Origin: Mya arenaria
Lineage: Eukaryota > Mollusca > Bivalvia > Myida > Myidae
Reading direction: 5' to 3'
Length of the DNA: 64,000 bases
Assembly: GCF_026914265.1 (NCBI RefSeq)
Contig: NC_069130.1
Coordinates: forward strand, 42,912,429-42,976,428
The position numbers and the translations under genes are program-made. The notes below the pieces were generated by a model, which saw only the letters and a list, made by a program, of their open reading frames with translations, had not been told where the DNA came from and did not search any database. Of the stretch, positions 37,689 to 50,200 are shown piece by piece. Position 1 is the first letter of the stretch, and each line of letters opens with the position of its first letter.

Positions 37689-37727
37689 TGCAGGGCGAGA
37701 GGTTGTGGGTAGGATCTCGACAATAAT
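37655..37727 (+). repeat. Possible tRNA-derived SINE head at the unit 1/unit 2 boundary
   Basis: GTTCGCCTGCAGGGCGAGAG resembles an anticodon arm (TTCGC/GCGAG stem), and GGTTGTGGGTAGGATCTC loosely resembles a T-arm with B box. The same occurs at about 53980-54050, and only its distal half remains at 16970. The 5' half folds poorly, so this is tentative. Confidence 0.3.
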
Positions 37728-38867
37728 AACATGTCCATGTGTGCAGTCTGATTATTTTAGCGCAAAAGGTAAACAACTCACGTTGCACGATTTGAGTCAA
37801 GGACATTCAAAATTGACCTAAGTCTCCGAAATTTGATGACAGATTTGAAAATGGAGTGGAAAATTTTAACCGGGTGTTCGATGTATATAACATACTGACT
37901 AGACTTTATTACGAAGCGGTAAAGTTAGACCGCTTATATATAGAGAGAGGGATCCTGGAATGGAATAACATTCTGTGCATTTTGCTTTATGTCGTAACCC
38001 AATATTACATTTTGACACATAAAGCGAATCCGTGTTAACTCAAAATTTTGTTTTATTTGCAGACACATACGGAATGTGATTTTAGTTATTTTCTACATAA
38101 CGAATATAATATGACGCACATGCAATATATCACATATATGATTGGAAATGTCATTCATCTTTTATTATTATTTCTCATTTCGTCTTTATTATATCACATC
38201 CTATTATATTGTATCTTATGTTCAAACAAATGCTCAGTATTGGCAGCCGTTAATTATTTGGTTGGGACGTGTTTCACTATAGAATACATGTACTCTAATT
38301 TTGCTAAAGATCATCTACGTTAATTTTATAATTATTATTTGATAGACAAATATAATCTCGGAACTGATTGTTTAGCTCATTCTAATCAAGTATTAAAATC
38401 AGTAACTTATATTTCATAATAATTCATAAAACGGATTAGATAATTAAAAGCTAAAACCAAAATAACAGTCCTTAATGATCCTGAACAATGCATGACTATA
38501 TTCTTCTAATGATTATAAATATGATAATAACTTGTGATCAAGATAACCCAAATTTGGTATACATTCAGTGATAAGCCTGCGCCAATCTGTTATATTTATT
38601 TTTAATATCTAAATGAAAAGTAGACATTTGCTTGTTTGCTATGTTGTAGAACTATATTAAATTACATTTTGTTTACGTTCATTTTGGTACCAATACTATG
38701 AGCCGTCATTTGTTGACTTCCAGTTTTGTTTAAAAAAAGTATTGTATTCACTGGAGAATAACCTCTGTCGAAAGCTAAAGGTATATTTATATTCTGTCAT
38801 TTTCATTTGTGTTGTTTGTTTAAATAAATGTTTATAACTAGTTTGTTTATCATTCTCCTCTTTAAGA

Positions 38868-39071
38868 ATGTTGTCACTTCATGGTGCAAATGATATAATT
38901 GAATGGTCACAGCTCCGAATATGCAAACAACGCAGAGTCTTTAGACGTTCTTGTTACCCTATAAAAGGCATTGATAACACAACGGGCTCTACAGGGAGAT
39001 GTATCCGAGTTGCGCTGAGTGACCACAATGAGGAGATAAGCAAATATAAGGTTGAGTGCGGCTCGATCTAA
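38868..39071 (+). CDS. Candidate small Cys-containing exon, block A2 (hypothetical)
   Basis: After CTCCTCTTTAAG a 67-codon frame runs from ATG to TAA, with Cys in RICKQRR, RSCYP, GRCIR and VECGSI. The same frame is open at 55192-55395 with one extra Cys (SKCKAEC) and is stopped early in A1. Differences between copies are mostly amino-acid changing, including Cys to Tyr, which argues against strong constraint. No family is recognised. It may be a gene fragment or chance. Confidence 0.2.
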   Translation: MLSLHGANDIIEWSQLRICKQRRVFRRSCYPIKGIDNTTGSTGRCIRVALSDHNEEISKYKVECGSI

Positions 39072-40289
39072 AACGTTTGCTACTAAACAATACAACCCAT
39101 GATGTTGATCCGACCAGACAAGAAGAATGCAGTGGGTTGTGTAGTTGAATGAGTCATTGTTTGCATGAATAAGCAAGTTCTGGCGTTCAATACCACTCTG
39201 TTGATCTGATTGCTAAACTTACGAGAACAGTTCAAACATAAGATGATGAGGCTAGCCATGGTTTAAAGTCTCAATACATGCTTTTCATCGTATGAATAAA
39301 CTGTCTACTGTCTTCACTTTATAATTGTAAATCAAGGAATGACGTCAGCAAAATTTCATAGCTACTTCCGTTGTTGGCAAAACTATATAAATAAAAACAC
39401 TGTGATGTCAATTTATGATATATTGTTACATGAAAACATATGAATGCAATAAATATCGCCATGCTATTAAGGTTGTTGCTGTATAAATTTCAACCAGATT
39501 TGGAATATATACTCTTTACGATTCATATTCTTGTATTTCGACAGTAAAAAATCTTATTCAGGTACAATAAATGAGCTTTTTGAATTTCACATTTGAATTT
39601 CCTGCATTTCCCCTTCAAATGAATTCCTTTATCACCACAAACTAGTAAAACCCATGCCAATATATCAATTCGATTTTTGTTTATAAGCCGTACCAAATTG
39701 ATGTTTTGTTTCGCGAAATTACGGCACCTATGTTTTTGAACGTGTATTTTGTTTGTGCGACCGCACCTTTTTTATCGCCAGCCGAATTTTTTGTCCTACA
39801 CAGCTTTTGTTTGTGTTTTTCCTCATAAATATGAATATCTCTTTTGTTAAATAAAACACAAACCTACAATATTAGAACCATTCATGTCATTAATTTGCAG
39901 AGGGATTAAAAAAGTATCACTAAAACTAATTCCACATGTTCTCGAAAGTTTAGTGAAATTAAATTGCACTGATTTACAATAACGTTGGATAAGAGTGTTT
40001 AAAGAAATGATAAAATTCAGTTATTAGGTTTAATCGTAGAAGCACTGGGGATTTACCTATTAGTTTATTATTGCTTGTTTTATTCTTAAGATTCCTCAAG
40101 GTAATGCATACTTTGATAAGATTACCATTTACGTTCCTTTTACTTTATTCGGGATTGTTGGGATAAGAGTGAGGTTGTCCATACAAACAAGTTTAACCCC
40201 CCAGTAAATATACATTTTACTGACTGTTCAAAGGCGGTACTTAACAATACTTGATGTTCACCACTATTTTTATATATGCAGTGTGTTGT

Positions 40290-41672
40290 TCGTGGTGTTT
40301 TGTGTCGTTGTTCCATGTTTCTGGTAAATAAGTTGACAATTCTGGGTTAACTGTAACACAGGATTTAATACCGTTGTACATTAAACATTTGCCGTTAAAT
40401 TGAAGTTGGAAAGTTTCACCCAAAGCTCTTCTCCCCAGACAGGGTCAAAAGCTTGTTTAAGTTAAATAAACGCACAGAATAACCTATTTGTGTTATTGTT
40501 CAAATATTAAATTATGTGGTTTATGACAAACATGTAATCTGATGTCGAGAAACCAGCTCTAAAACCCGCCTGGTATTATATTATTGGACCGACATAATAT
40601 TTTCGTATATTGTTTATTGCGCATGTTAGCAATGTTCACATACAACTAAGAAGAGAAATAAGTTAATAGTTTTCAGGTTTTGATGGAACACACTTATTTT
40701 AAAAATAGGATAAATTAGTTCAACAGTCCAAGAGTGAGATATCACATGTTACATGTTCAAAAATCAAGTTAAATAATTTGACACATATGTTCTTAAGCAC
40801 ATCAAAGGTATTGTAATATGTTCATTTGTTATTGTTCCAAAATGATACATATAAGCTCATATTTTTATGCCAGTTCATATAGTTCTAATTCGATATCATT
40901 AAAAACGTCTTCGACAGAGTATAAAGAATATTCAAGATGAATATACACAATGCCACATAAATTATCTGACTTAGAATTAACATTCATTGTGTCAAAACTA
41001 AACTTTGATATATACTTTAGATATACTATGTTACACAAACAGAGTTAAGCCACCCGACTTTCAGTAATATAATACGACATTTCTACTGTTACTCGTAAAG
41101 ATCATTTACTTTCGTTTCTTGCAAGCCGATTTTATTATGCTGCTCAAAATATCGTTAAATTCAGGACACATTAGTTTGGGTTCAGCCTACAGACATTTAA
41201 AGATAAAAGGCACAAACAGTTAAATAATTCAACTAATCCATCAAATTAACCAAGACTATAAGGTGGTTTTAACCAATTAAATGTACAGATGTAGTATAGC
41301 TATTTGTATAATACTGGTCATTATAACAATAATGTAAGTAACGTGTATAAAAGGAATTACAGGATGATAAGTAGGCACACATAATTATGAACAAAAGGTT
41401 CCAAACATTCCTTATAACCAAATATTCACTCTGATTGTAAATATAAAACAAATAAGCAATTGTCGTGTGGTCAACGGACCGATGCACAAAATCACCACTG
41501 TATATCTTGTCAGAGATTAGGCATGACTCTCCGTGCCTGTTCTCTAAGCAGGACTCCTCGATTGCCGGAGGTTCCTCGGGGGTCTCGATTGGAAACGGCG
41601 AAAGTTGAGCAGACGATATGTGATTGTAATGGACGTTATTTGTAGATGTTGGCGGTTCAATGCAGCTTATCT
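40290..41672 (-). mobile_element. Decayed LINE, block C2 (part left of the insertion)
   Basis: This is the unit-2 copy of the block C LINE. RT remnants (the AFD segment near 40450; SLLSC near 40650) and endonuclease remnants (near 40930-41180) are recognisable but carry extra deletions relative to unit 1. The copy is cut at ATCT (41669-41672) by the inserted element and resumes at 45033. Confidence 0.75.
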
Positions 41673-42126
41673 GGCGTGAGACCACAGTTATTTTTACTAT
41701 ATGTTTCATATAGACACTAACCTGGCTTTTGACTTTATACACACCCCAATTGAAAAACAAGGACATGGCATCTCTAGAACAATTCAAGACACAAAATATA
41801 ATCACAAGAAAACACCATGTTGACCATTGACCCGACTGTCAAAATTGAGTTCAAATACATAACCCTTCCGCCAGGGAGTCAATCGGCTACAAACAACTAA
41901 TTTTCAGACTTCCACAAGCTATGATTTTTCCAATATTTACATTGAAAACTATCAATTTCTGCAATAGAGTGTCAAATTCAGTCAAGTTCTCTGCAAAAAG
42001 AACATTTTTTGCTTCTTTTTCATTCAATTTTAATAAAATATTGATACTTGAACACAAGCACTCTTTGTTTCTGTATTCACATCCGGATCTTGGTCAACGG
42101 GGGGCAGATAACTGTGGTCTTGAGCC
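41673..42126. repeat. Left 454-bp terminal repeat of the inserted element
   Basis: Matches 44579-45032 over the full 454 bp. The one difference seen is CAAGACACAAA here against CAAGACGCAAA on the right. It contains AATAAAATATTG on the plus strand and TGTATAAAGTC on the minus strand. Confidence 0.92.
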
Positions 42127-44578
42127 TATTTAAGCAACATTTTTTCAGAAACAGACTTCAAAACTCCTATAGTTCAGCTTCAGGCTATATGCAACACATA
42201 CTGAAAGTTTGGCAATGATATATCAAACACTAAATGAATGAGACAAGTATTAGCACCTGTGGTATTTTCATAAAAAGCAGAAACAGCCATTTCCCTCAAA
42301 TGTTAAGCCGCAAACCTTTGAAGAGCCATTATTTCCTTATGCATTGGAATAATTTGACCAAGTAAAGTTTTCCTTGTAGCTTTTAATGGTGTCTATAGAA
42401 CAGCATCACAAAACTGGCCTGCCTACTCTTTTAAGATTTTTTCTAAGCAAAATAAGGTTTTTCCACTTCATCGGCTTAGTGTTTTATATAAAAAATGACA
42501 TAGAGCCCAACTGAAATGCCTCAACTTGTCAAAATTTTGCTTTTCTGGTCCACTTATATACAAAGGTAACAGAACTGTTCAGTTTAACACAAGAAATTTA
42601 GTGATAATGTGTTAATAGACAGTCTAAACAACACTATATGCCAAATTGTTGGCTTCCGGGACAAATGGCGCAACAAAGGAAATGGCAAAAAACACACCAA
42701 AACTTAAATATTCGTGACAACTGCTAGTGTTTTCATGTATGAGGTGGCTACATGATGTAGAAAATGCAGAGATAGCATTATTATGCCCATTTTTAAAAAA
42801 AATTTACTTTAAGGAATCTGTTTTGAAGGCTAGATTTGGCATTAAATTCAGAGTACAGCACTTCACTATTGTCTATAAGATGCTTATTTACACCTGATTT
42901 GCTATAAATCTCACTCATTGGAATCATTTACACACAAACAAGCACTACGGAGTTGACTAACATCTTCATTCTTCTGAAATATTGGATTCAGAGCTGCATC
43001 TCCTGGATTCAGATTGCAGGACTACCGCCTGGGGAAAAGGCCGCAGCTAACTGGAGCTTATTGGCACGTCATGATCTGCAAGCAAGACACAAAAGCAATG
43101 TTTTACACAAATAAAACTATCTGCCACTACTGTTAAAGTTTGAAAAAGGCCTGTAAACACTCATTTGAGGCATACACAACCTTTAATATAGTCATAAATG
43201 TGATAAATATGCAGAAAAGTTCATGAATTCAAAGATTTTCAGGACAAATTTAATAGAATATATAGTCTTTTGGACATTTTGCAATCAGTTTTTAACAACT
43301 CAAAGGTAAACCTCATCTTATTGAGTACTCAGATGCATTTTGCAAGCATTCAAACCAGACATGCTTAGAATTTCTTCTTACTTGGAGATGGTATTCCTTT
43401 CTTGAAAATCCTTGCCGAGAGCCGGTATGGAAAACCACAGAGACCACAGTTTTACCAGCACTGGTTCTTGTCCTTGAAAATTCCTCTGTGGCTACAGCAA
43501 CCAGGCTGGCTATTAAAATAAGCAATAAATTAGGGTTTTTAAAACATATATACTGTATTAAGGTTGTGTTTTTTAATGCATTAAGGGAAAAGGCTCTATT
43601 CTTTATGAAAGCTGCTCACTTTTTATTTATTTTGCCTTGAGAAATGTCAAGTTTTTCAATGAATAAATTGAATAAATGAATGAATTAATGAATATATATG
43701 AATGATTGATAGAATGAATTAATGAATTAATGAAAGGTGGCATTATTTCTTTAAAATTGGGATCTCATTGTGTTGCTGTGATTGTTAAAGTATATGTTTT
43801 CTTGTCCATAAGCTGAAAATCATATGCACACTAAATAAAACATCATTCTGCATCCTATGTGCAGTAAGTTTTGTTTAATTGCTTATAGAATTTGCAATTA
43901 TTGTAATGTTTGCTTAAAAGAGCAAACAAAATGTGTGAATAGATGCACAATACAGACCAAAGACTGATACAAGTCAGCAGTTTCATTAGAAAATAATATT
44001 ATTATCAAAGCCACATCAGAAATGATTGACAACATGAAAGAAATTCATTTAGGAATGGAACAAACAGTCTCAATGGGCTTTTATGACCAAACTGTCTCAC
44101 TTTGTACTTCAGTTTGGATACCATTTTCTAATATATTATCTTGAAGTACTTACAAATTACAGCATGTTGGCAAACACCAAGTACAGCTTGGCCTCTGGTG
44201 GGCAGCTTGGTGGGGGGGGGGGGGTCTTCAACAGACAGTTCCTCCTGGGTCTGCTTCCTATGTTAAAAAAATCCCTCCATTTATACTTTGGAATTGAAAG
44301 TGAGGCTTTCATTCATTAGTTACCATCATTTGGAACTATTTCCAAACATTAAATTGAAAGTGAAAGTAGTTTTTTTTAAAAATGTCAAAAATATATAAGA
44401 AAATTATATATTATTAATTTATATTATGTAATATAAGATTTTCACATTTCATACTCAAACACCAATATTCTATGGCTAAGCACTGTCAACTGGCCAAATT
44501 TCAACCAGATAGCTGTATAAATTAAGAATTTATAACAATTTAAAATAGGCCACCCCTCCAAAAGCTTCCTCTATATCA
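42127..44578. other. Interior of the inserted element
   Basis: AT-rich. It holds a TGAATGAATTAATGAAT-type simple repeat at about 43660-43735 and a G13 run at about 44212-44224. No retroviral or transposase motifs were seen on either strand. Confidence 0.6.
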
Positions 44579-44677
44579 GGCGTGAGACCACAGTTATTTT
44601 TACTATATGTTTCATATAGACACTAACCTGGCTTTTGACTTTATACACACCCCAATTGAAAAACAAGGACATGGCAT
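43058..44677 (-). CDS. Candidate four-exon gene inside the inserted element (hypothetical)
   Basis: Minus-strand exons: 44677-44628 (from ATGCCATG inside the right terminal repeat; donor CCAG/GTTAGT), 44257-44154 (acceptor TTTAACATAG; donor TTT/GTAAGT), 43509-43382 (acceptor TTTTAATAG; donor CAA/GTAAGA) and 43075-43058 (acceptor TGTCTTGCTTGCAG; stop TAA). Phases match at all three junctions, giving about 99 residues. Exon 2 contains a C13 run encoding Pro (VEDPPPPTKLPTRG); exon 3 reads SRTRTSAGKTVVSVVFHTGS. No family is recognised. Strong splice signals and matching phases are the only support. It could be captured host exons, an accessory gene or coincidence. Confidence 0.33.
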
Positions 44678-45032
44678 CTCTAGAACAATTCAAGACGCAA
44701 AATATAATCACAAGAAAACACCATGTTGACCATTGACCCGACTGTCAAAATTGAGTTCAAATACATAACCCTTCCGCCAGGGAGTCAATCGGCTACAAAC
44801 AACTAATTTTCAGACTTCCACAAGCTATGATTTTTCCAATATTTACATTGAAAACTATCAATTTCTGCAATAGAGTGTCAAATTCAGTCAAGTTCTCTGC
44901 AAAAAGAACATTTTTTGCTTCTTTTTCATTCAATTTTAATAAAATATTGATACTTGAACACAAGCACTCTTTGTTTCTGTATTCACATCCGGATCTTGGT
45001 CAACGGGGGGCAGATAACTGTGGTCTTGAGCC
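44579..45032. repeat. Right 454-bp terminal repeat of the inserted element
   Basis: This is the partner of 41673-42126. Near-identity of the two ends indicates recent insertion if they arose as LTRs do. Confidence 0.92.
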
Positions 45033-45475
45033 ATCTGAGATGCGGAGTTGTGCGAGCGCTTGCAGACATATTCCTGATCAGGGGGAGAAACCGCTTTGCG
45101 TTTGTTTAAATTGTCCGGATCAATTGATTCGTGGTTTCATAAGTCGACAAGGGTCGACGTACCTGATACAGCTTTGCTGGCCCCATGACCTTGCTGGCCC
45201 GAGGGTTTGTGTTCAGTTTGTGACGAGTTAATGTGTAGGCGGGGATCTTGGGGTCTACGGTGTCTCTTGTCCGAATAAAGGTTGCCCGAAGTGGGGACTG
45301 GAGCGCGGACCGTGGTACTAGTTTTTCGGTCGCAATTTTGGTTAATCGCGCATGCCAAGTGCAGACAACTGGTGGACTGAGCGCGAAAAAGTCTTTGTTT
45401 CGGGTTTCGGGCCAACTGTTTACATACAGTCTGTCTCTTACAGTCGAGACCTTGTTCCCCGTATTGTCAAGCTAA
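45033..45475 (-). pseudogene. Right-hand part of the block C2 LINE-like upstream frames
   Basis: This continues the C2 sequence after the insertion. A minus-strand frame of about 105 codons is open to about 45163, where CAG is followed by GTACGT, a good splice-donor match. The equivalent frame in unit 1 has TAA codons near 29200 and 29385. The product is basic and Ser/Thr-rich (for example RKTSTTVRAPVPTSGNLYSD) with no domain recognised. Confidence 0.35.
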
Positions 45476-47224
45476 TAGGTAAAGCACTTAAGCACTCGCT
45501 CAATCAGATATCGAGATATAGAGAAAACGATTTTACCATTTTTCTAAAGTAGGTTTATGTAAATAAAAGTAAAGCTAAACATAGTCCTACGTCTGCATTA
45601 CAATATTTCTCAGATATCTGTATTTTTGAACAAATTACGAAATATATATTCCGAAGTATCATAAACACATATCATCGGTCGACATTCATTTGACCTAACA
45701 ATACCGATAAGACAAATCAACTCAGGCTTTCCGGAGAAGGTCAGGAACGCAACATTTGGGTTTCAGATTCAAAAATAGTTTTATTGGTCAGATAAGCCGC
45801 CTACCATGTGAGAAAGAAAGCGAAAACATATGGCTGGCACCAAAACAGTTTTATCTGTTTTATATATAAAATACTCAAAAATCATTTTGATAAAAAAAAC
45901 TGCCACAGAGCGCTTGCTTGAATCAAGAAAACAAGTTGTTAATCAATGTTAGAAATACTTCTTATGGCCAATTTCAGTTTGGCTTTTATTACGTTATTTG
46001 TTATAAAAGGTCATATGGAGACTCCAGTGTTATACCCTAGCCGGTGGAAAAGGGACAGTTGGACCATTGAAATGGAGCTTTAATGGCGTTGAATTGCTTA
46101 ATAGTACGACCTCAACTCCTTTTATCAAAATACGGTGGTTATAAAACGTTCCGTCATCATTACGATAATCGTTGAAAAACCTATTCAACGAACTCAATTT
46201 TATTAGTGTTGTAAATGCTTGCTTATAAAGATGTTTACTGAATACAGATAGAAGTTTATATCATCATTGTTACAAAATAATAAAAGTGAAGGAGCTATGT
46301 GATTAAGCCGTCAATTTATGGTCAGTTGAATATTGGTGAAAATTGTAAAGCCGGAAGACTCACTTTACAGAATAACAATTCTGATAATGTTCGCATATAT
46401 ACGTCTTTATAAATTAAAACTTTACTAAACCAACTAGCTTAAAGCTGAATATTTCAAACGTTAATATATAAAATAAAATATCAAAGAGTTGTGCCCGCTT
46501 CTCGCTAAGAAATAAATGAGCAAACACTGTATTTATCGTTGTAATCAAATAAGCATCTACACCGAATTCTGCGTTAAACATACAGTTTAACAAAGAGGCT
46601 GCATTCCGAATAATTTTAAGTGTTTAAATTCTGTTTTACATAATCAAGGCTCTTGAGTCTCTCTCGAAAATTGTGTAAAACGTAACTGAAAACCACAAGT
46701 CCTAACTAGGGTTTACATACTTTACTAACTGATTTAGATGAATTTAAAATGTGTGTAAAAAACTTTTGTTCATCGTAAACAGTAGTTTGTTATACATGTA
46801 TTATACCAACATTATATATGAACTTCAATATTTCTGTATCTTATTCTTTAAAATGTGACTGACTCCTTTAAGAGAAGATTCTTAATCACAACACTCTCAT
46901 ACGGCTGTTGAACCTAGTTATATATATCTTTATTGGTGAAAAAAATGTATTATAAATCGTATTATCTGTTTATAACATTATTTCAAATGAATAGAAAAAG
47001 CGTTTAACAGATGAGAATAACGGGAACTTTACCAGATGGCAAGTATTATTGAACGTTACAAAGATGGTTGTAAAGTTGTCATAACATTTTGAAACCACAC
47101 GAAATCATTCGAAAATGGTTATTTGGTATTATTAAACAATAAGAGGCCTACTCCAAAACTGTCGAGTACTCCACCTGGTCTCCTTCTCGTGTCGTACTTA
47201 TCACGCCTTGTCGCGTGGTTAGGG

Positions 47225-47230
47225 TATATA
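47225..47230 (+). promoter_or_regulatory. TATA box of protease gene, copy 2
   Basis: Same context and spacing as copy 1 (GGGTATATATTCAGGG, ATG about 40 bp downstream). Confidence 0.6.
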
Positions 47231-47266
47231 TTCAGGGCCTGCTCAGTTCATTTCAATCTTCCAAAG

Positions 47267-50200
47267 ATGGCTTTCACCAGCATTGTTGTTATTGCTGTCG
47301 CTATTGGTGAGTTTTTATACGATTTTCTTGCTTAAAATATGATACTGAAGTTTCAGTCTTATAAATGTATTTCTTGTTTTTTTCCCTATCTTATGAGGAG
47401 ATTCATCGTCAAAACAAAAACTTATTATCAAATAAAGCGGAATATATTTTCAAAATTTTGAGAAAAAAAGAATGAAATTGAAATTGAAACAATATGCTGT
47501 GATGTGTTGGGTATTACATCTAATGTGTTTGGTAGATAGTTTGAGTACAGTTGTTTTGAAAATCATCCAATCGATATTTGTCAAATATATTTATAATTTA
47601 GTTGTAGAAATACATAATGAAGTGTTGAGTCTTTGAACGGAATTTAGGTTTATGTTCATGTGTAATTTGAACGGAAAATAAAGTATTTATAACCAAATCT
47701 GGTTTCTACAGCATGTATGTGAACTGCTCAATCAAAGCGTACATGTATCTTATTATAAACCTACGCACACTGAGTACGATAAAAGTAAATTGTGATCAGA
47801 TGTGAATCAAATAAAGTACCAGTGTTCATATTGAAACCTTAAGAAAATGACTAAAGTATCTTAAGGTGTACCATCTTCTATATTATGCCAGGGTAGTGTA
47901 TTTGATGCTGAAAATAGGTAGACCATTATAATGTAGGAGGCATGGCCAAACTATATTATAAAAAAAGACTTGAAAGGTGCAATGTTCTACCCACTCCAGG
48001 TGCGGTTTGCGGTGGCACACTGCATCTAAGCCGGTCAATGGGCCCATCTAGCGGATCCAGGATCATCAATGGAGAACAAGCGAGCCCCGGGGAGTTTCCC
48101 CACCAGGTCACCCTTCTCAGGGACGGCTACCACACTTGCGGCGGCTCCATCATAGCCAACGGCTGGGCAATCACTGCCTCCCACTGCGTCGACGGACAGT
48201 GAGTGAACAATACGATGTATTATTCCCTCCCTATGGGTGATAAAGGCCTAAAACATATTGAATATGTAATGACTTTGCGTAACCATTTACATTTCCATTC
48301 AATTTTGAAGGTTGACTTTCGTTCAATTAATTGTTAAAATATAACTCAGATCTGCTTAAAGTGAGAGAATTGTCCAAAGAAACGTCTTTATTCTGACTCC
48401 GTCAATTCGAAATGTGTTTCAGAATGGCAAGCTCATTGGCTGTAGTGGTCGACCTCCACAGCTTCTCCAATCCTGGTAACTACCTCTTGTTTGATGTCGC
48501 CGAGGTCATAATGGTAAGCATTTACACGTATACCTTCATTTAAAAGCAAGCAAAAGCAATTTGATAACCAAAGAACAAGTTTACATTGCAGCGTGTTTGT
48601 TGATCCTTGTAATACTAATTGATTTGACTGTTTGGCGTGTCCCATTGGTTTATACTTATAAGCAAATGATGTTTTGTTTTATGAACGGAGCTTAAATTCG
48701 TGTACACTTTTTAATGGAAATTATATTTACCTGAGAAAATAAACACAGTTGTAATCAATCGTTTCGAGTGTGTTACATCTCGAATTATATAGAGTTAAAC
48801 TTTATAGATATATTCAAACATTTTAACAATTATCTCTATACTTATCTAATCTTGTCAGATCACCTTTGAAATTGTCATGTCTATCTGTGTTTTGTGACGT
48901 CATGTATCCATGCGTCTTATGACGTCATGTTTCAGCACAACAAATACAACACTGGTCCAGGAGGCTTTCCGAACGATGTTGCGCTCTTGCGTCTTAACAC
49001 AGTAACTCAAACTGCTGACATCACGAAGAACATTATTGAAATTGCCCCTACTGGTGCCGATTATTCGGGGCAAACGTGCACTATTTCCGGATGGGGAGTC
49101 GACGGTTTGTTTTCTTTTTTCACAAAGTTAACGTCTCTGTCTTTTTCAGGGAGTCTCTATTTAATATTAACGGTGACAAAAAATGACACAAGATATATAT
49201 CTAACGCTTAATTAAACGAGTCATTGGTTTTTGTCATCACACGACTCTGGTACTCCGATCTCAATCGGTTAATACGTAAACCGTGTTATCTAAAATTAAA
49301 AGCTGGTTTTCGTGCAAATATCTTGCATACTTTATGGCGTCAATCAAATACATACAAAGAGAAACTCATTAAATATATTGGGTTGTTTTGTTCACAAGAC
49401 TAGAATAACTGAAAAGATATCCATGACTTTTTAACCCCACATTACAGCAAAAACCTTTTTAGGCAATTATTACAAAATAAATGTTTATTTGTACTAAAGT
49501 TGTGTATGTTTTTTAATAAGTCTACAATGAGTTACATAATTTCTATTTTCTGCCGAATCTTCAATGTGGTTTATATAGATTCCAGTGGTGTATTTTGATT
49601 TATCAAATGCTTTCCAATGGTTTATAGAGCTATTGATTTATAGCGAGTTATGCCATGCTGTTCAGTGAAATATCAAGAATCATTAGTGGATTAACAGCAG
49701 TGAAAATATCACTGCAAAATATGGAATGAGAATATCAATTCTAAGAACTACTTTTAAAATCCATTGTATCAACCTTTATTTTTATGAAAATTAAATACTT
49801 CCGTACCAGTACATTTTTATCAAAGTATTACTTAGATATAAAAAATGCTTATGTTTAAATAAGGATTTTTTTTAAATACACACAACTTACCATTTATCAG
49901 GAAATTGATAATGTTTTAAGCTGATTGCTCCTATCTGTGCGTTCGTACAAAACATTAGCTTGAATATCAATTCGATGTTATGTCATCTAAATCCCAGTGT
50001 GTGTATACCACGTGATAAATGACGTCATACATGCTACGTCGGAAGGCAAAATTTGCTTAATATGAAGACTTAAATCAAAGATAACTTTTCATTTACAATA
50101 CCAATTTAAATTAAACAAAAGGGTAGACTATGCCGCTTAAAGAGCCCCGCATTTGTTTTATTACCAAAATTTGATGAAGTCATTAGTTTTATCAAGCACT

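Larger units (their letters stand above)
41673..45032. mobile_element. 3,360-bp inserted element with 454-bp terminal direct repeats
   Basis: It is flanked by ATCT on both sides (41669-41672 and 45033-45036); unit 1 has a single ATCT at the equivalent site near 28993. The element begins GGCGTGAGACCACAG and ends CTGTGGTCTTGAGCC, an imperfect 15-bp inverted pair. Its first and last 454 bp are direct repeats differing at one base by eye. Structurally this is an LTR-retrotransposon-like insertion, but its ends are GG...CC, I see no convincing primer-binding site or polypurine tract, and the 2.45-kb interior has no gag, pol or transposase frame. It may be a non-autonomous LTR-type element or a DNA transposon with long subterminal repeats. 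The minus strand carries candidate spliced exons. Confidence 0.88.

Noticed and set aside
41673..45032. Helitron or Penelope-like interpretation of the inserted element
   Set aside because: Target duplication and matched direct repeats at both ends do not fit a Helitron, and no GIY-YIG or RT sequence supports a Penelope-like element.
44827..45231. 134-codon plus-strand frame in the right terminal repeat
   Set aside because: It runs across the element/host junction and is rich in Phe, Lys and Asn as expected of AT-rich DNA. The same frame stops soon after the left repeat.
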